Made by a program: the position numbers and the translations under genes
Shown here: positions 44,620-57,419 of the stretch, piece by piece
How the letters are laid out: each line of letters begins with the position of its first letter
Numbering within the stretch: the first letter of the stretch is position 1
The notes under the pieces: generated by a model
Database searches by the model: none
The model's input: only the letters and a program-made list of their open reading frames with translations
Told to the model about the DNA's origin: nothing
Assembly: GCF_003473485.1 (NCBI RefSeq)
Contig: NC_053042.1
Span: 38,158,762-38,222,761 of the forward strand
From: Medicago truncatula
Lineage: Eukaryota > Streptophyta > Magnoliopsida > Fabales > Fabaceae
Direction of reading: 5' to 3'
DNA: 64,000 nucleotides

Positions 44620-44893
44620 TACTAATTTTTTTCGAAGAAACCATGCAAAAAAGAACATGTATGATCACGGATAAGACCATCAAAATCCCAAGTTAGAATC
44701 GAAAAACACACTACCATCAATATTAATAGAAACTGAATCCATATTAGATCGTAGCCAAGTGACAATACAAGCAAGCTATTGAACAATGTGAGAGGTAGGA
44801 TAAACAAAAGCTATCAAGACATGATACACAAGTGATAACACCTGAGTGCTAATTTCTTGGACATAATGCTTGATATCCTTAAAGATACATTTA
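44620..44893 (-). mobile_element. LINE remnant, RNase H part (downstream piece)
   Basis: Minus-strand frames read KCIFKDIKHYVQEI and, further on, SINIDGSVFFDSNLG, which fit the linker and start of the RNase H (RVT_3) domain of plant L1-type LINEs. Several frame breaks are present. It continues the piece at 47799-48600, from which it is separated by a solo LTR. Confidence 0.6.
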
Positions 44894-44898
44894 TTATG

Positions 44899-47793
44899 TG
44901 TGCTCCCCGATTTTCGGATATCAAACCATTGATTGATTTGAATCGTCAATCTTTGAACTCTCAATTTTTATTCGTGGGAAGGGAAAAAATGAGTAAAAAC
45001 CCTTATCGAGACTTTGGATTCGGGGGTTGGTTTCGAATAGGGAAGGTGTTAAGCACCCTAAACGACTTCGGTACTCCGAAGGAACCGCTTACCTAGATTA
45101 TCTTGTGCTAAATTCGTTTGGCTTACTTGAAAAAATTATTACCTAAAAATCTAAGTGAAAGAATGGAGGGAGAAGAAGTATGTTTTTGGTTATTTTTATT
45201 TGATTTGGAAGGACAAGTCCTCTGCCTACGTACCCTTTTTGGGAAAGGGATCAAAACCGACGTAGTTCCACTAAAAAATTCTTTGGTGGGTTAGGTTGAT
45301 TTTAAGATTTTTTGAAAATGGTTTTAAGAAGAGAAAGAGGCCTCAAGGCATGAGATAAACGAAATGAGTGAGGTTAATTGAAAGTTTGATTAAGAAATAA
45401 AGGAAAAAAAGTTATTAAGAAAATGATTTTGAAGTTTTGCATATTTGATTTTTTTGAGAAAAATGATTTTTCTAAACAAACGGTGAAAACTAACGTAACG
45501 TCGTAAAAACGAGCGGAAAGCGGTAAATAAATTGTGGTAGTGTCGGTGCAAGTGTCGGTGCTTGTGTTACCTACATTATTACATCAATTCCTAAATACAA
45601 CCCTAAGGCCTTTATGCCAAAATAAAAATGCAAGAAATAAAATTACATCAATTCCCTATTTATACACACTAAGTCAATGACGAAATAAGATGATGAGAAA
45701 ATTAAATGTGCATGCTATGATTCAAGACAAAAATTAAATCGTTAGTAAGCATAAGAAATATCATGGTGAATGAGACATAAGAAATAAAAAGCAAGGAATA
45801 AAGACAAGCAACAATTAAGATCATCATATAAGAAATAAATAAAAAAAATTTAAAAGAAAACAAATAGGATGGATTTTAAAAATTAGAGAAAATTAAGATG
45901 ATAAGAACAATATTTTTGGAATTTTTAAAAGCATAAAAATGTCAAAAAAAGTGTAAAAATTATTAAAAAATGATAAAGAACAATTAAAAAAAAAACAAAA
46001 TTGGCTCAGCAGGATCTAATCTGGACCGTTGGATGAATCCAGAGGTCCAGATCTGAATCCCAAGATCTCATCACAGCCATAGGATCTAAGATCCAATGGT
46101 TAAAAAAAAAAGCTCAAAAGCAGAGAAATAACACAGGAAACACAGTGACCGTCAGATCATAGATCCGACGGTTTGAACAGAAAGCATACCAATGTTCACC
46201 CAAAGAGACACACACATGATTCAAAATCAAAACACACAGTAGCCATCAGATCAAGGAACGATCCAGATCTGATGGCTCACAACGCGAGGGAGCACCAAAG
46301 AGCATGTACGCGCGTATATATGATTGGACAAAAAACAAGTGTAGTATAAAAAGGGACTTCAACAAAAAAACAACACAAAACACAAAAAAAACTTCTCTCC
46401 TCTTTGAATTCTAGAGAGAGAGAGTCTGACCTCTCTCTAGAATTCCGGTCATCTTCTCCGATTGGTATCCAACTCCAGCGCGGCGGCCGGCCACCTTACG
46501 GTGGCGGCGCTGCCGCCGGAGTAAAAAAAATTGCTCCGATTCAGAAATTTTTTTGCACTTTTAAACATCCATTTTCCTGCTTTACGTGAATCCGAGCTTA
46601 GATTTTTGAAAACAAGTCCCAAACGGAGTAGATCTGAGTTTGAACTTAATTTTTTTTTTTACAAAGAAAGCACAAAAACATGAAAGAGAAAGTTTCTACA
46701 TCTTTACCTCGAGTTGAATCCGTCACGATTTAACTCCTCTCAGTTGAATCGCGCTCCGATCTATGATTTTTGCTCTGGTCCGGTTCGCCTTCCTTTAGAT
46801 CTGATTCGGTTCACTTCGTTTCCCTCTCCTTGATCTTGCTCGATCCGAGTTGTTGTTGATATGAGGAACAAATTAGTTCTTCTTCTCTTCAAGTTCGGTT
46901 TCGATTTGTTTGTGTTATGTGTTGATTTGAGTTGGTTTTGTGGATTTATGGTGTTTATGTTGATTTTTGGAAGGTGTTATGGAGAATGAATGTTCATGAG
47001 TTCTTGGTGATGTTCATATTTTTTTTGTGATTTTTTTTGTGTTTGATCTGTATTTTGTATGAGAGAGAAAGGATTAGGGTTTGTATTGATTGAGGGACTG
47101 ATTTGACTCTGACGCAGCTACAGTGATTTTTCTGACCCTCTTCCCAATGATTAGACAGTGTATTTATAGTGACAAAATAGGGTTGGCTCTGGTACATATC
47201 AAAGACCAAAATACCCCTGTTGGAGACTTGGGGACAAAGACTTAACAAATAACAAATAAAAATGATAAGAAAAAAGAAAAGAAAGAAGAAAAAGAAGAAA
47301 AAAAAGAGGAAATAAGAAAGAAAGTCACGTGATTGACTTTCCTTTCTTTGTTTTTTTTTCAAAAAAAATAAAAAATAAAAAAAATAAAATAATAATAAAC
47401 AAAAAAATAAAAAATGACAAATAAAATAAAAAAAAAATATATATTAATTAATAATAAAAAAAGTCCCTTTGAAATCTGACATGAGGTACTTCAAAGTATC
47501 CTCCCTGCCGAAATTTTATCTGAAATGATTAAAAAAACGCGACTTTTAAAATACAATTAGACCTTTTAAAAAAAGACTTGACCGTTACGACTAAAACTTT
47601 TAAAAATAAAATGCGTCTAAAAGTTATAAAAAAAACGGATGAAGTGATTTTAACTGTTGTAAAAAGCGAGCAGAGACTTAAATGCAAGATGACAGTTTTT
47701 TTTTTTAATAATTAAAGACGACACAAAAACGAGTTTTAAATGGTAAAAGAAACGGATAAAAGATTTCAAACGGGCCAAATTTGGGGTATGACA
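44899..47793 (-). mobile_element. Solo LTR of a Ty3/gypsy element, Ogre/Tat-like
   Basis: 2895 bp flanked by TTATG at 44894-44898 and 47794-47798, a 5-bp target duplication. Read on the minus strand it starts TGTCATACCCCAAATTTG and ends GGGGAGCACACA. It contains a TATA motif (CTATAAATAC) and, near its 3' end, the GTTTTTACTCAT / CCCCCGAATCCAAAGTCTCG block familiar from legume Ogre-type LTRs. No internal region is present, so it is a fossil left by recombination between two LTRs. The intact duplication suggests a fairly young insertion. Open frames inside are low-complexity or GC-rich chance frames. Confidence 0.85.
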
Positions 47794-47798
47794 TTATG

Positions 47799-48600
47799 AG
47801 AACACCAAATCTTCCACATGATAATGTGTCCGATGGGGCCAATATTTGAAATGAATTCTTTCATCCAATGGGGCCAAAATATCTTGATTTGGAGGATTGA
47901 CCGACTGGTGGAGGCAAAAGGATCACACATCCTTAGCACACGGGCAGGAAAACAAAGCATGTACCATATATTCACTACCTTCATTCGAGATAGGGCATAA
48001 GTTAGAATAGATAAAGATTATGGGACAATAAAACGGACATGAAAGGAACAAAGTCGTGGCATAATTGTCAATAGAAGAAGTATATATTTGAAGGAACACA
48101 TAGTCGCGAAATTCAATTCCAACTTTCTTCCCCGAGCAACGAAGTATGGGCTCCCATTAACCACTGGTAGTATGGAACATAGATGAGAAAGCTGCCAATC
48201 ATTCCTATCAACGAGATCCTTGATACTCCCATTCATATCGAGGTAGTAAAAATAGAAAAATGTTACATAGACACCTTTTATTTTCAACACTCTTGTACAC
48301 CCTATGCACTTGGAAGAGAGAAGAGAAGAGAAAAAAGAAACTGTGCTTATACGAGGTCCACGTGTCAGATTTTTGTGTGGCATCAACAGGTGTATTACCA
48401 CCTAAGAGTGTCTATGTATCATAGCTTTAAAAATAAGGCACATGACTATAGAGAGGTTCCTTATCTACACAAAGGCTATACCAAAAACTAGAATTGTCAT
48501 TCCCCAAATTGAGTTGAAACTCATCTTTAACGAGCACAATACTTCTAAAAATAGAGTTTGATGATTGGCATCCCCCAAGTAACTATTTCAATAAATCGAT
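47799..48600 (-). mobile_element. LINE remnant, zinc-binding/RT tail part (upstream piece)
   Basis: The minus strand carries DANHQTLFLEVL...SIWGMTILVFG, then DRNDWQLSHLCSILP, and PFASTSRSILQIKIFWPHW followed by IIMWKIWCSHN. These are the usual run of the zf-RVT region of plant L1-type LINEs. Stops and shifts separate them. A MITE-like insert lies at 48264-48418. The copy ends abruptly at the solo LTR target site. Confidence 0.6.
48264..48418. mobile_element. Small MITE inserted in the LINE remnant
   Basis: 155 bp with termini TACATAGACAC and GTGTCTATGTA. The interior holds GGTCCACGTGTCAGA and an AGAGAAGAGAAGAG purine run. Confidence 0.6.
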
Positions 48601-48858
48601 AATTCATAAGAATAATTTTGATTTTGTCAAAACAAAAAAAAAAAAAAAGGATATATTTTGATAAATGAAACTCTTTACGGGAATAAAATAACAAATGTTG
48701 TTTGTACAAACAAAAAAACAATTGTTGAATCTTTACACATTCTAACGAATCTATAATTTTTAATGTACACTACACATTACTTATTGACGAAATCATCGTC
48801 ATGGAGCTTTAAAAAAAATATAGCCTACGACCTCAAATATCAAAACTATTTGAATTTA

Positions 48859-49144
48859 GGATTAATTAAGTAAATAGTTGCCGTAAGTATTTAGAATTTT
48901 GTTTTTAATTCCTATAAAATAAAATCATACTTTTTAGTCGCTATAAAATTTTTTATCACCATTTTTAGTCCTTATAAAATTTTTCAATCAAGATTTTTAG
49001 TCTCTCTAAAATAATTCCATCAACATTTTTGGTCCCTAAAATGCTTAAGGAAAATGTCACAAGGACTAAAAAGTGTGATTTTATTTTGTAGGGACTAAAA
49101 ACAAAACTGTAAATATTTATAGGGACTGAAAACTTAATTAACCC
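48859..49144. mobile_element. MITE with 9-bp target duplication (Mutator-like)
   Basis: 286 bp with ends GGATTAATTAAGT and ACTTAATTAACCC (imperfect fit at the margin), and repeated TTTTTAGTC/GACTAAAAA inside. It is flanked on both sides by TTGAATTTA (48850-48858 and 49145-49153), a 9-bp duplication. Related fragments occur near 16520-16600. Confidence 0.8.
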
Positions 49145-51160
49145 TTGAATTTATAGATAAAGATATTCTTAAACTTACTCAAAAATATCTGAACCCTTAG
49201 AGGATGTTATAAAAATCGAATGAGCGTCGATACTTGAATTAGAGATAATTTAATTTGTTCCATAAGCTCTAGTTCAATTGGATAAAATATCAAAATTGTT
49301 AAGCCGGATGACAGAGGTTCGAACTCCAATACCTCTATTTTGTATGTGTGTATTTATAATTGCTTTGTCATTTTGTCTACCTATTAAAAAAAAAAATTAA
49401 TATGTGTCGGTTCAACTATTTTAAACCCTTGAAGTGAGATAAAGATGTGATCAAAACACTCAAATTACTAACTATGAATAATGTTTATTCCCTGTTCAAC
49501 TCATTGACCAATTTGGTTGTGATATGTTCTTTTCTATGGGAATTTGGGGATCATATTTGAGAGGGAGACATTCGACATCAATATCATACGTATGATGGAG
49601 GGTATGGACACTTTCTTTTTAACGCTCTTCTTAACATCATTTATTTATTGAATAAAATTAATGTATGATTCACCACTTTAAAATCAATATATAGTTTTCG
49701 ACTTATATCTTTTCTTTCTTTTTCACCGATTTTAACATTACAAGTATTCAAATTGTATTTTATAGGATATTTGGTGCAAAAAATTTGTGTCTGATTTCTA
49801 AATACCATATCTCTTGCGTAAATTACTTGAACCCTTAAAACATCATGGTAGTTTTTTTTTTTTCTAAGAAACATCATTGTAGCTAAAAAGTCAAGAAATA
49901 AAAACCTTTGTTTAACGTTAAAGTTAAAATCGTCTATCTCGTTTCATGCCGCCCTCTTAATAAAACCAAGTTGATAGTAAAAAACTGAGCAACTAGAAAA
50001 TATTCAATGTTAAAGAGAGATAAAAATATATATTTCCTAGTGTTTTGTGTTTTGATTGGAGGAACAGCAAAGAACTTGTAAAACGAACAAAACAAGCGAT
50101 TTCCAGGTGATTTCATCATTTTGTCCTAACTTAGTTAAACTTTATAGATTATAGTAATCTTGCACATACAAGGCAATGGAGCAGTTTTTTAAATTTGTAT
50201 ATTTTCCGCGTGATGTCGGTGACTAATCCCGTGAGCTTTGTGGAAATAAATAGGTGACAAACCCTTTAAAAGAGTTTTTAACGTTGCTACATGTTTAAAT
50301 TCAGATTCAAAGCTAAAATTTAGTTAAACTAAAAGAGGCGATATATTATTATGTCATCTCATCTAAGTGTTATTCGTACAACGTAGTAGTTTATTCTTTT
50401 AACTTGACTACAAATTTGAACATAAACATAGTATATATTGTGTGTGTTTTGGTACAATTGATCTTTGAATCAATGCGTTAAATAAGTTGTTGTTTAAGAT
50501 ATTGTGTGTTTTTGGACAATTGATTTTTGAATCAATACGTTGAATAAGTTGTTATTTAATAGAAACTTTTTTTTTCTTACTATTTAATAGAAACTATTTA
50601 ATACTCCCTTCGTCTTAAACAAATTTTTTCTATTAAAAATATAAGAATTTTTGTTATAATTGCTATATTATTGTAGTCATTGAAAAAGATAAATATGATT
50701 TGTTGAGTTTATTACATTCGAAAGTCACGAATATATATATATATATATATATAATTTTAATTTTAATCTATATCAGAAAATTTATATAAAATATCGTTTG
50801 TAATTTACACGCAAAATTTATATAAAATATCGTTAATAATCTACACGCGTTAGTGCAATAAGAAGAGCATACGAGTGTTCTTCTATCCACTAGTTACTAA
50901 TAATAGTGATATGTTGAATATTTTTTTAGAAAAAGTAGAAAATACAAATTAGCATAATATTTATAAACAATGGAATGATATTTTCTTATAAAATAATTGT
51001 TTTACGGTACCAAATTTACAAGTGACTCTTTAATTTACAACAGTCAACAGTACTCAATATATTAGTTTAAAAAAAAAAAATGAACCAAAACTCTTGAATT
51101 TTTCAATATATCATCATGCAAGCTTTTGTATATTTAACTAATATGGAAAGAAAAGTCAAA

Positions 51161-51210
51161 GAGCCATGATGCATCATCCTTAGAATATGCTAGTGCAAAA
51201 ACACTATAAA
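51161..51210 (+). promoter_or_regulatory. Promoter block of the second O-methyltransferase gene
   Basis: GAGCCATGATGCATCATCCT, then TAGAATAT and a TATA box (TATAAA, 51205-51210), matching the block before the first gene. Confidence 0.65.
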
Positions 51211-51287
51211 GCAAAGCAAATGCAATCCATAGAAACAAACCAAATCTCAAACCAATTTAAACATAACTAAATATCAATTGTAGTATT

Positions 51288-52963
51288 ATGGCTTCAACAA
51301 ATAACCAGTTAGAAGCAACTGAACTTTTTGAAGGCCAATCTCTCTTATACATGCACATGTTTGGTTTTCTAAAATCCATGGCTCTTAAATGGGCTATTCA
51401 ACTAAACATTCCAGACATAATCTACAACCATGGAAAACCTATTACTCTCTCTGACTTAGTTTCAACTCTACAAGTTCCAATATCTAAACAAAGTCTTGTG
51501 GAAAGACTCATGCGTTTTCTAGCACACAATGGAATATTTGTAATCCATGAGAAAGGTGAAAATGATGATGATGATGATCAAGCATATGCTTTGACTCCTG
51601 CATCAAAACTCCTTTCAAAATCATGTTGCAAAGACCATTGTTTAACACCAATGGTTCTTATGTCTACTGATCCAATTTTGATGGGTAAATTTCATCAATT
51701 GGGTGATTGGATTTGTGGAGAAATTCCAACTTTATATGAGGCAGCTTTAGGATCAACTGTGTGGGAATTTCTTGAGGGAAAACCTGAATATTTGAGTCTG
51801 TTTAATCAGGCTATGGCTAGTGATTCTCAAATGGTGAATTTGGCTTTGAAAAATTGTAGTAAGGTGTTTGAAGGGATTGATTCTATTGTGGATGTTGGTG
51901 GTGGAACTGGAACCACAGCTAGAATTATATGTGAGGCTTTTCCTAAGTTGAAATGTGTTGTTTATGATCTTCCACAGGTTGTAGCAAACTTGTCATCAGC
52001 ATGTGATAATTTAAGTTACGTTGGTGGAGACATGTTCAAATCTATCCCTCAAGCTGATGCAATTATGCTAAAGGTACAAATATATATAGACTATAGAGAG
52101 GCTTGTTTTTTTAACTTAACTAGAAGGCTTGTTTGAGTAAATTAATATGAAAATATTTATCTTATTATTACTATTATCATATTTTTTTTAAAAGTCAAAT
52201 ATTTTAATTTCAACATAGAGGATGGGTATTGTTCTCCCTAAAAAAATAAGCTTTTTTACCGATCGACGACCACTCAAGCATGAGCCTTGTATATTTTTAT
52301 ACAAATTAAACCAATTTATTCAAAGTCTAAGTCAGTATTCACTCATGTTGTATATTCATTTTCACTACTAAATTCAATTGCATATGGAGATTAAATATTG
52401 GAAGAAAAAAAATCCATTTTATCACTTATGTGTAAAAAAATGTCTAAATTTAAGATCAATTCATTTCTTTTCTCAACTTTTCGTATTAATTAATTTTTTA
52501 AAAGACGGTTGATCAATTCGAATTATTTATTTTTTTAGAGGATAAATTCGATTGATGGGTCATGGAATTTAGTATTCATAAATATATATTTATACATGAA
52601 GAAATAGATAATATATATAACCCTCGTCAGTTTTATTGTTGTTGTATGTATGTCTTTTTGCAGTGGATTTTACATGACTGGACTGATGAAATATGCATAA
52701 AGATTCTAAAAACTTGTAAAGAGTCTGTTTCAAGCAACGGCAAAAAAGGAAAAGTGATTATTATGGATATAATAATAAATGAAGAGGATGATGAGAAAGA
52801 TATGACTGAAACAAAGTTATGTTTGGATTTAATCATGATGGGGATTAATGGAAAAGAGAGAACTGGAAAAGAATGGAAGCACCTCTTCGTTGAAGCAGGG
52901 TTCAAAGACTATAAAATATTTCCATTATTTGGCTTTAGATCTCTTATTGAAGCTTATCCTTAA
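51288..52963 (+). CDS. Isoflavonoid-type O-methyltransferase, copy 2
   Basis: Two exons, 51288-52073 and 52664-52963, phase 0, 361 residues. It has the same architecture as copy 1: N-terminal dimerisation domain (LYMHMFGFLKSMALKWAIQL), SAM motif VDVGGGTGTTA and GGDMFKSIPQADAIMLK at the exon junction. The catalytic His is His266 in WILHDW, and the end is RSLIEAYP. An extra Asp run (NDDDDDQ) lies near residue 93. The intron is about 590 bp against 2.2 kb in copy 1, because copy 1 gained MITEs. It is a direct tandem duplicate 12.6 kb downstream with a shared promoter box. Likely substrate: a phenolic of the isoflavonoid or flavonoid class. The exact acceptor is unknown. Confidence 0.93.
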
Positions 52964-55900
52964 TTAGGCATATTGATACGGTCGTATGGATTTGGTAGTT
53001 TTTACATGTTATGAATTGAATAATGTTTTTTGCCATTTGGTAACACTTTTATGTTTTTTACATGATACTTATAGCGACAATCTTTTTCACGAAGGATCAC
53101 GAACAGTTATTTTTGTAACATAACACAAGTGCCATCATGTATTTCGTGAATTCTGAAATTAGAATAAATCAAACTGTCATGTCATGGCACTCCTATTTAA
53201 CGTTAACACAAGGCATCGTGGGAATTTCAGGGAGAAAAAAATACGCTGCATATATATAGAAAGAGGGATTAAATGGGTCAATTTGGCATGTTCCAACCCA
53301 TTTTACCTCCCCTTTTATCATGTTTTGAAAAATTAAGTGTGGTTTCATTTGGTGGGAAATCTATTGACCAACAACATGACATAGATCATTTTTACATGTA
53401 GAATTAATTATTTGTTAAATACTTGTTTTTTAGGGAAAAAAATGTATTTGAATTTTTCAAATACTTATCAACGATAAATAAATCAATCATCAATTATAAA
53501 AGTAAAAGATAAGTGATGCGAGCTATATAATTTAAGAGTACTTATACACATACCACTCTAGGTGGCATACCACTCCCATACCACCCTTGTGTGGCATTTT
53601 TTATAATAAATTTTTTTGACTTTGCCAAGTCATACCAAAAAGAAAAGAAAAATTAAGCTTTTCCCGTTTCTCTCTCTTATCCATTCTCATCTCCATCTCT
53701 CTTTCTCCCACCCCTTTACCATTTTCTTCTCAATCCTCGCCTGCCATACGATTTCCTCCGCCATTTTCGCCGTTGCCGTTTGTTGATCTCCTCCCCCTTT
53801 GCTTCTGTCATCGTTGTGTACTTACCTCAATGCGTCCATTTTTATCTCAATTGGTGTTGCTTCAACATTGAAGGTGAGTTTTTTTCTTGCTTCTTCAATG
53901 AGTGAGAACGGATTGTAAAAGAGATTGGATTTTATTTACATGGTTGTTGTAAAAGAGAAGAAGAGAAAACGAGAGATAGATCAGCCTAAGGAGAGAGAAG
54001 GAGCATAGAGAAAAGAAAAAATGCAGATTGGATTTGAGAGGAAGGAGAGAGTTCAGAGAGGGTGTGGAAAAAGGAACATGAAATATCATTTTTGCCCCTT
54101 GCTTTTTAATAAAATTACAGAATTGCCATCCACATCAGCAAGTGGTATGAGGTGTGTACAAAAGAGAGTGGTCCATCTATCATTTTCCATAATTTAAAGG
54201 TTAGTCCAAGTTTATTCTTGTATTAGATTCTATAATGAAATCCTTCAAAAAAAAAAATAATGAAATCCTACTTTGACTTCATTTTTATAAGAGTCTTTTT
54301 ATAATATACAGGGCCCAATGAAATTTAACTCTAGTTGGGGGTTAGGTCGCGTCATCAGATAAGCCAGGTCAACATGTTATTTAACAATCCCATCAAAAAC
54401 ATTGTTTTATAACAATGAAATTTAGCTTTAGATTCCTCTAGTTATGTACAATATTTTTTAAATCGAATTCAACAAGAACATAGTTCAAAAACAACGAACT
54501 TAAATTGAACACAGAAAAAATTATGGATGAGTCAAACTTGTTGCATTCTTGCAAGTTGACATGCTTTTTTTTTACCGGGTTCAACCATGTACCCGTAATT
54601 TCTTCAAATATCCTAGGATGAATCAAGCTTGTTTGAATAACTATTGTCACGGTAACATCTAACTAATTGGTCCGTTGGAACTATATTGACTAAATATAGA
54701 GAACATGATTTTTAAATCGACGTGGTTTTGAAGTTGCATCTTGGTAAAACAAACACGACCATCTTAGCCGATTGACGGATGTTGTTAATCAACATTGATC
54801 ACCCTTATCGTGTTGTCATAGTTGAGAAGACCATTCAGCTGGTCTATTTGGTCCTTCAAATCATGTATAACATCATCATTGATCCTGAACAAATTGAGTT
54901 TTCCCTTATTGTAATAAACTACTACCATGTTATAGTTTATTTTGATTGATTAAGGTGTTTCGTGCCAAGAATGAAAATGAATCAAGCACATCAATTTATA
55001 CAAATTTTTGTGCATTGTAGACAATAGAAACTGTCATTGTCTTATAGTCCACACAAATTATATGTACTTTGTAGTCCATATATTAGTAATTAATGTGTTT
55101 TAAGTTAACTCATGTATCTTCAAAAAAAAAAAAATTAATGAGTTTTTGCGAGAATGATTAGAATATTATAAGAATATCTTTCAAGAAGTAGTTTTTTATA
55201 TTAAAAAAAATACGTGAATTAAATATGAATTTTAAAGGATCAAAAACATAAAAATTCATATTTGATTCATGCTTTATTAAAAAAAAATTAATTTTTTTTA
55301 GATATTCGTATAATACTCTAAACATGATTGCGAATAGAAAAATCAAAATTTTCAATGATATACGTGAGGTGACTTAAAAGTATAGACCAAAAGAGGTGCT
55401 GAAACTTTTTGAGAACTAAAAGTCGAAGAAAAATGTTATGAGGACTAAAACGAAAAGTTAAAATATTTATAGGGAATAAAAAAAGAGTCTTGCTACTAGT
55501 GTCCTCATGGCAATAGTTAAAGAATCTATAAATATAAATTTTGTCTTGGAAATATAAGATATTCCCTCCGTCCCAAATTGTATGTCACTTTAGAAAAAAT
55601 ATTTGTCCCAAATTATATGTCGCTTTACAATACCAATGAAAAATTAATATTATTTTTCCTATTATATCCTTAACTATTTATTACTCTCTCTTCTTTCAAT
55701 TCCTTCATTTATCTTTCTTATATCATTTATTGAGGATAATTTTGTAAAACAACTCATAATATCTCTTTCCCACACAATATTAATTACATTTCTTAATATG
55801 TGTGAAATGCCCAAAACGTCATACAATTTGGAACGGAGAGAGTATTACTTTTGATAAAGTAATGATTACACAACTTTTTCATAAAGATTTACTTGTTTTG

Positions 55901-57419
55901 GATGCTTAATCATTGCCCTTGGGGCACCGGTTAACATTTTACAAAAAAAAATGTTTAACCCTTGTACTTTGTTCTATAATACACAAAGTTAAATTCTTTG
56001 ATGTTTAAACATGAGTCGCATGATCGTGATGTGAAAGTTTAGATTGAAGATTATGTGTAACGAATCCAATTATTTAAAAGTTATGCATCTCAAATATTTT
56101 TAACGGTTTTTGTTTTGTTCGAGAACGAGATTATATTGAGAAAGATAGTGAAACTCACATTGCAGATGGATCGGTAGAAGAATGCGTTCTATTGGCAAAG
56201 AATTTGCCAAAAACCATGGATGAAGCCTCATAGCCGGTGGAACGGAGGGGGGGTGTACCTGAACAAATGCTCTGACGCCCAAATCGGAAGAAAAATGAGG
56301 AGGTTGAGAGGTTTGGAGAGAAAGGATGGAATTACCTTGTTCGGAAGAGGAGCTCTCCTTATATAGGTGTAAGGAAGAGTGTTGGGGTTGGCGCCTTATT
56401 GGGCCTTACCTTGTAATTGGGCTTTTCCATGTGGATTTGACCAAGAGTCCGGTCTGAAACAATTTTAGGTTTTCGTTCCCTAACATTTCAACGAATTTTG
56501 GTTTTTGTCTCTTAATTTTTTGTTCTTCAATTTTGTCCCATATTTAAGATTCTCGTTGTTTTAGTCTATTTTCATTTGTCTCATCGAATTTAGAACATGT
56601 GGCGTGTTGACAAGGTGCACCACATCATATTTTGGTGCCATGTCGCACCAAATAGCCACATCATTAGTGTCATGTCATCATCTAGCGGGTGATAGACATG
56701 TGGCTAGGATGAAATTCTGATCGGCATAATTTTTCATCATTGTAAAATAATGAACTTTTTGGTCCATCTTCGCTCTTCTTATTCTTTTCTTCTCCTTTTC
56801 TATATAAAATATCTTTAAGTTGTCTTCTTTATCTTAATTGTCAATACTACTCACAAAAGTATGATATTATTGGTATTCAAATGTGGTGGTGAAATATGAG
56901 TACTAGGGACAACCAGTTATGATTTAAGATTTTTTGAATTACATGTTCACATGTGAGAAAGAGGATGAATAAACAAAGATAAGTTCTCTTTAATTTAGAG
57001 CATTTATTTTGATCTAATTACTAATTGATGTGTTGGTATCTTTCTTGGTGTTATTAGGGTGAATCTTCAAATGGTAGTTTGTATACTACCGAAGTGTTGC
57101 TTGAGGGTTGTACCTCTTTGTCTTAACTTGGAAATCGACCAAGGAGCTATAGTAAATATGATCCGGTGGACATTGACGTGCAAGGACTTTAAGAGAGAGA
57201 TGATCGTCCGCGATATGCCATATTGTGATTTGATAGTTGCAAGGTGTTCTTATTTTTTTCTTCAATACTCATGATATATGTGATGTTAAAGAAAGATGTG
57301 ATGTTGTCCATAAATGTTTGAAATGCTCCAAATTCCATGTCTCAAAAAACAAACACAATTATATTAGTATATTATAGTATGATATACAATAAAGATAAAA
57401 TCAATTAAATTATTACCTC
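52964..57419. other. Intergenic region with repeats
   Basis: 53540-54190 has loosely inverted ends (ACCACTCTAGGTGGCATACC and, inverted, ACTCTCTTTTGTACACACC) around CT-rich sequence, so it is probably a small TIR element. A Stowaway-like MITE is at 55562-55842. 56460-56700 carries the GTTTTAGTC/CATGTGGC type of dispersed repeat. No gene that I can support. Confidence 0.45.
55562..55842. mobile_element. Stowaway-like MITE
   Basis: Ends TTCCCTCCGTCCCAAATTG and CAATTTGGAACGGAGAGAG, flanked by TA. It has a Tc1/mariner-type terminus. Confidence 0.75.

Larger units (their letters stand above)
48601..51287. other. Intergenic region before the second O-methyltransferase gene
   Basis: AT-rich, containing the MITE at 48859-49144. 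A tRNA-derived SINE-like scrap with box B AGGTTCGAACTCC lies at about 49313, and a (TA)n tract at about 50731-50752. The promoter block of the next gene is at 51161-51210. No other gene seen. Confidence 0.5.

Noticed and set aside
46404-46589. GC-rich frame that looks gene-like
   Set aside because: It lies inside the solo LTR, and its GC-rich (GGCGGC) run is part of that element.
46994-47362. Phe-rich 122-codon frame
   Set aside because: Purine-tract artefact inside the solo LTR.
48018-48491. Overlapping frames on both strands suggesting a gene
   Set aside because: They are explained by LINE remnant sequence and a small MITE.
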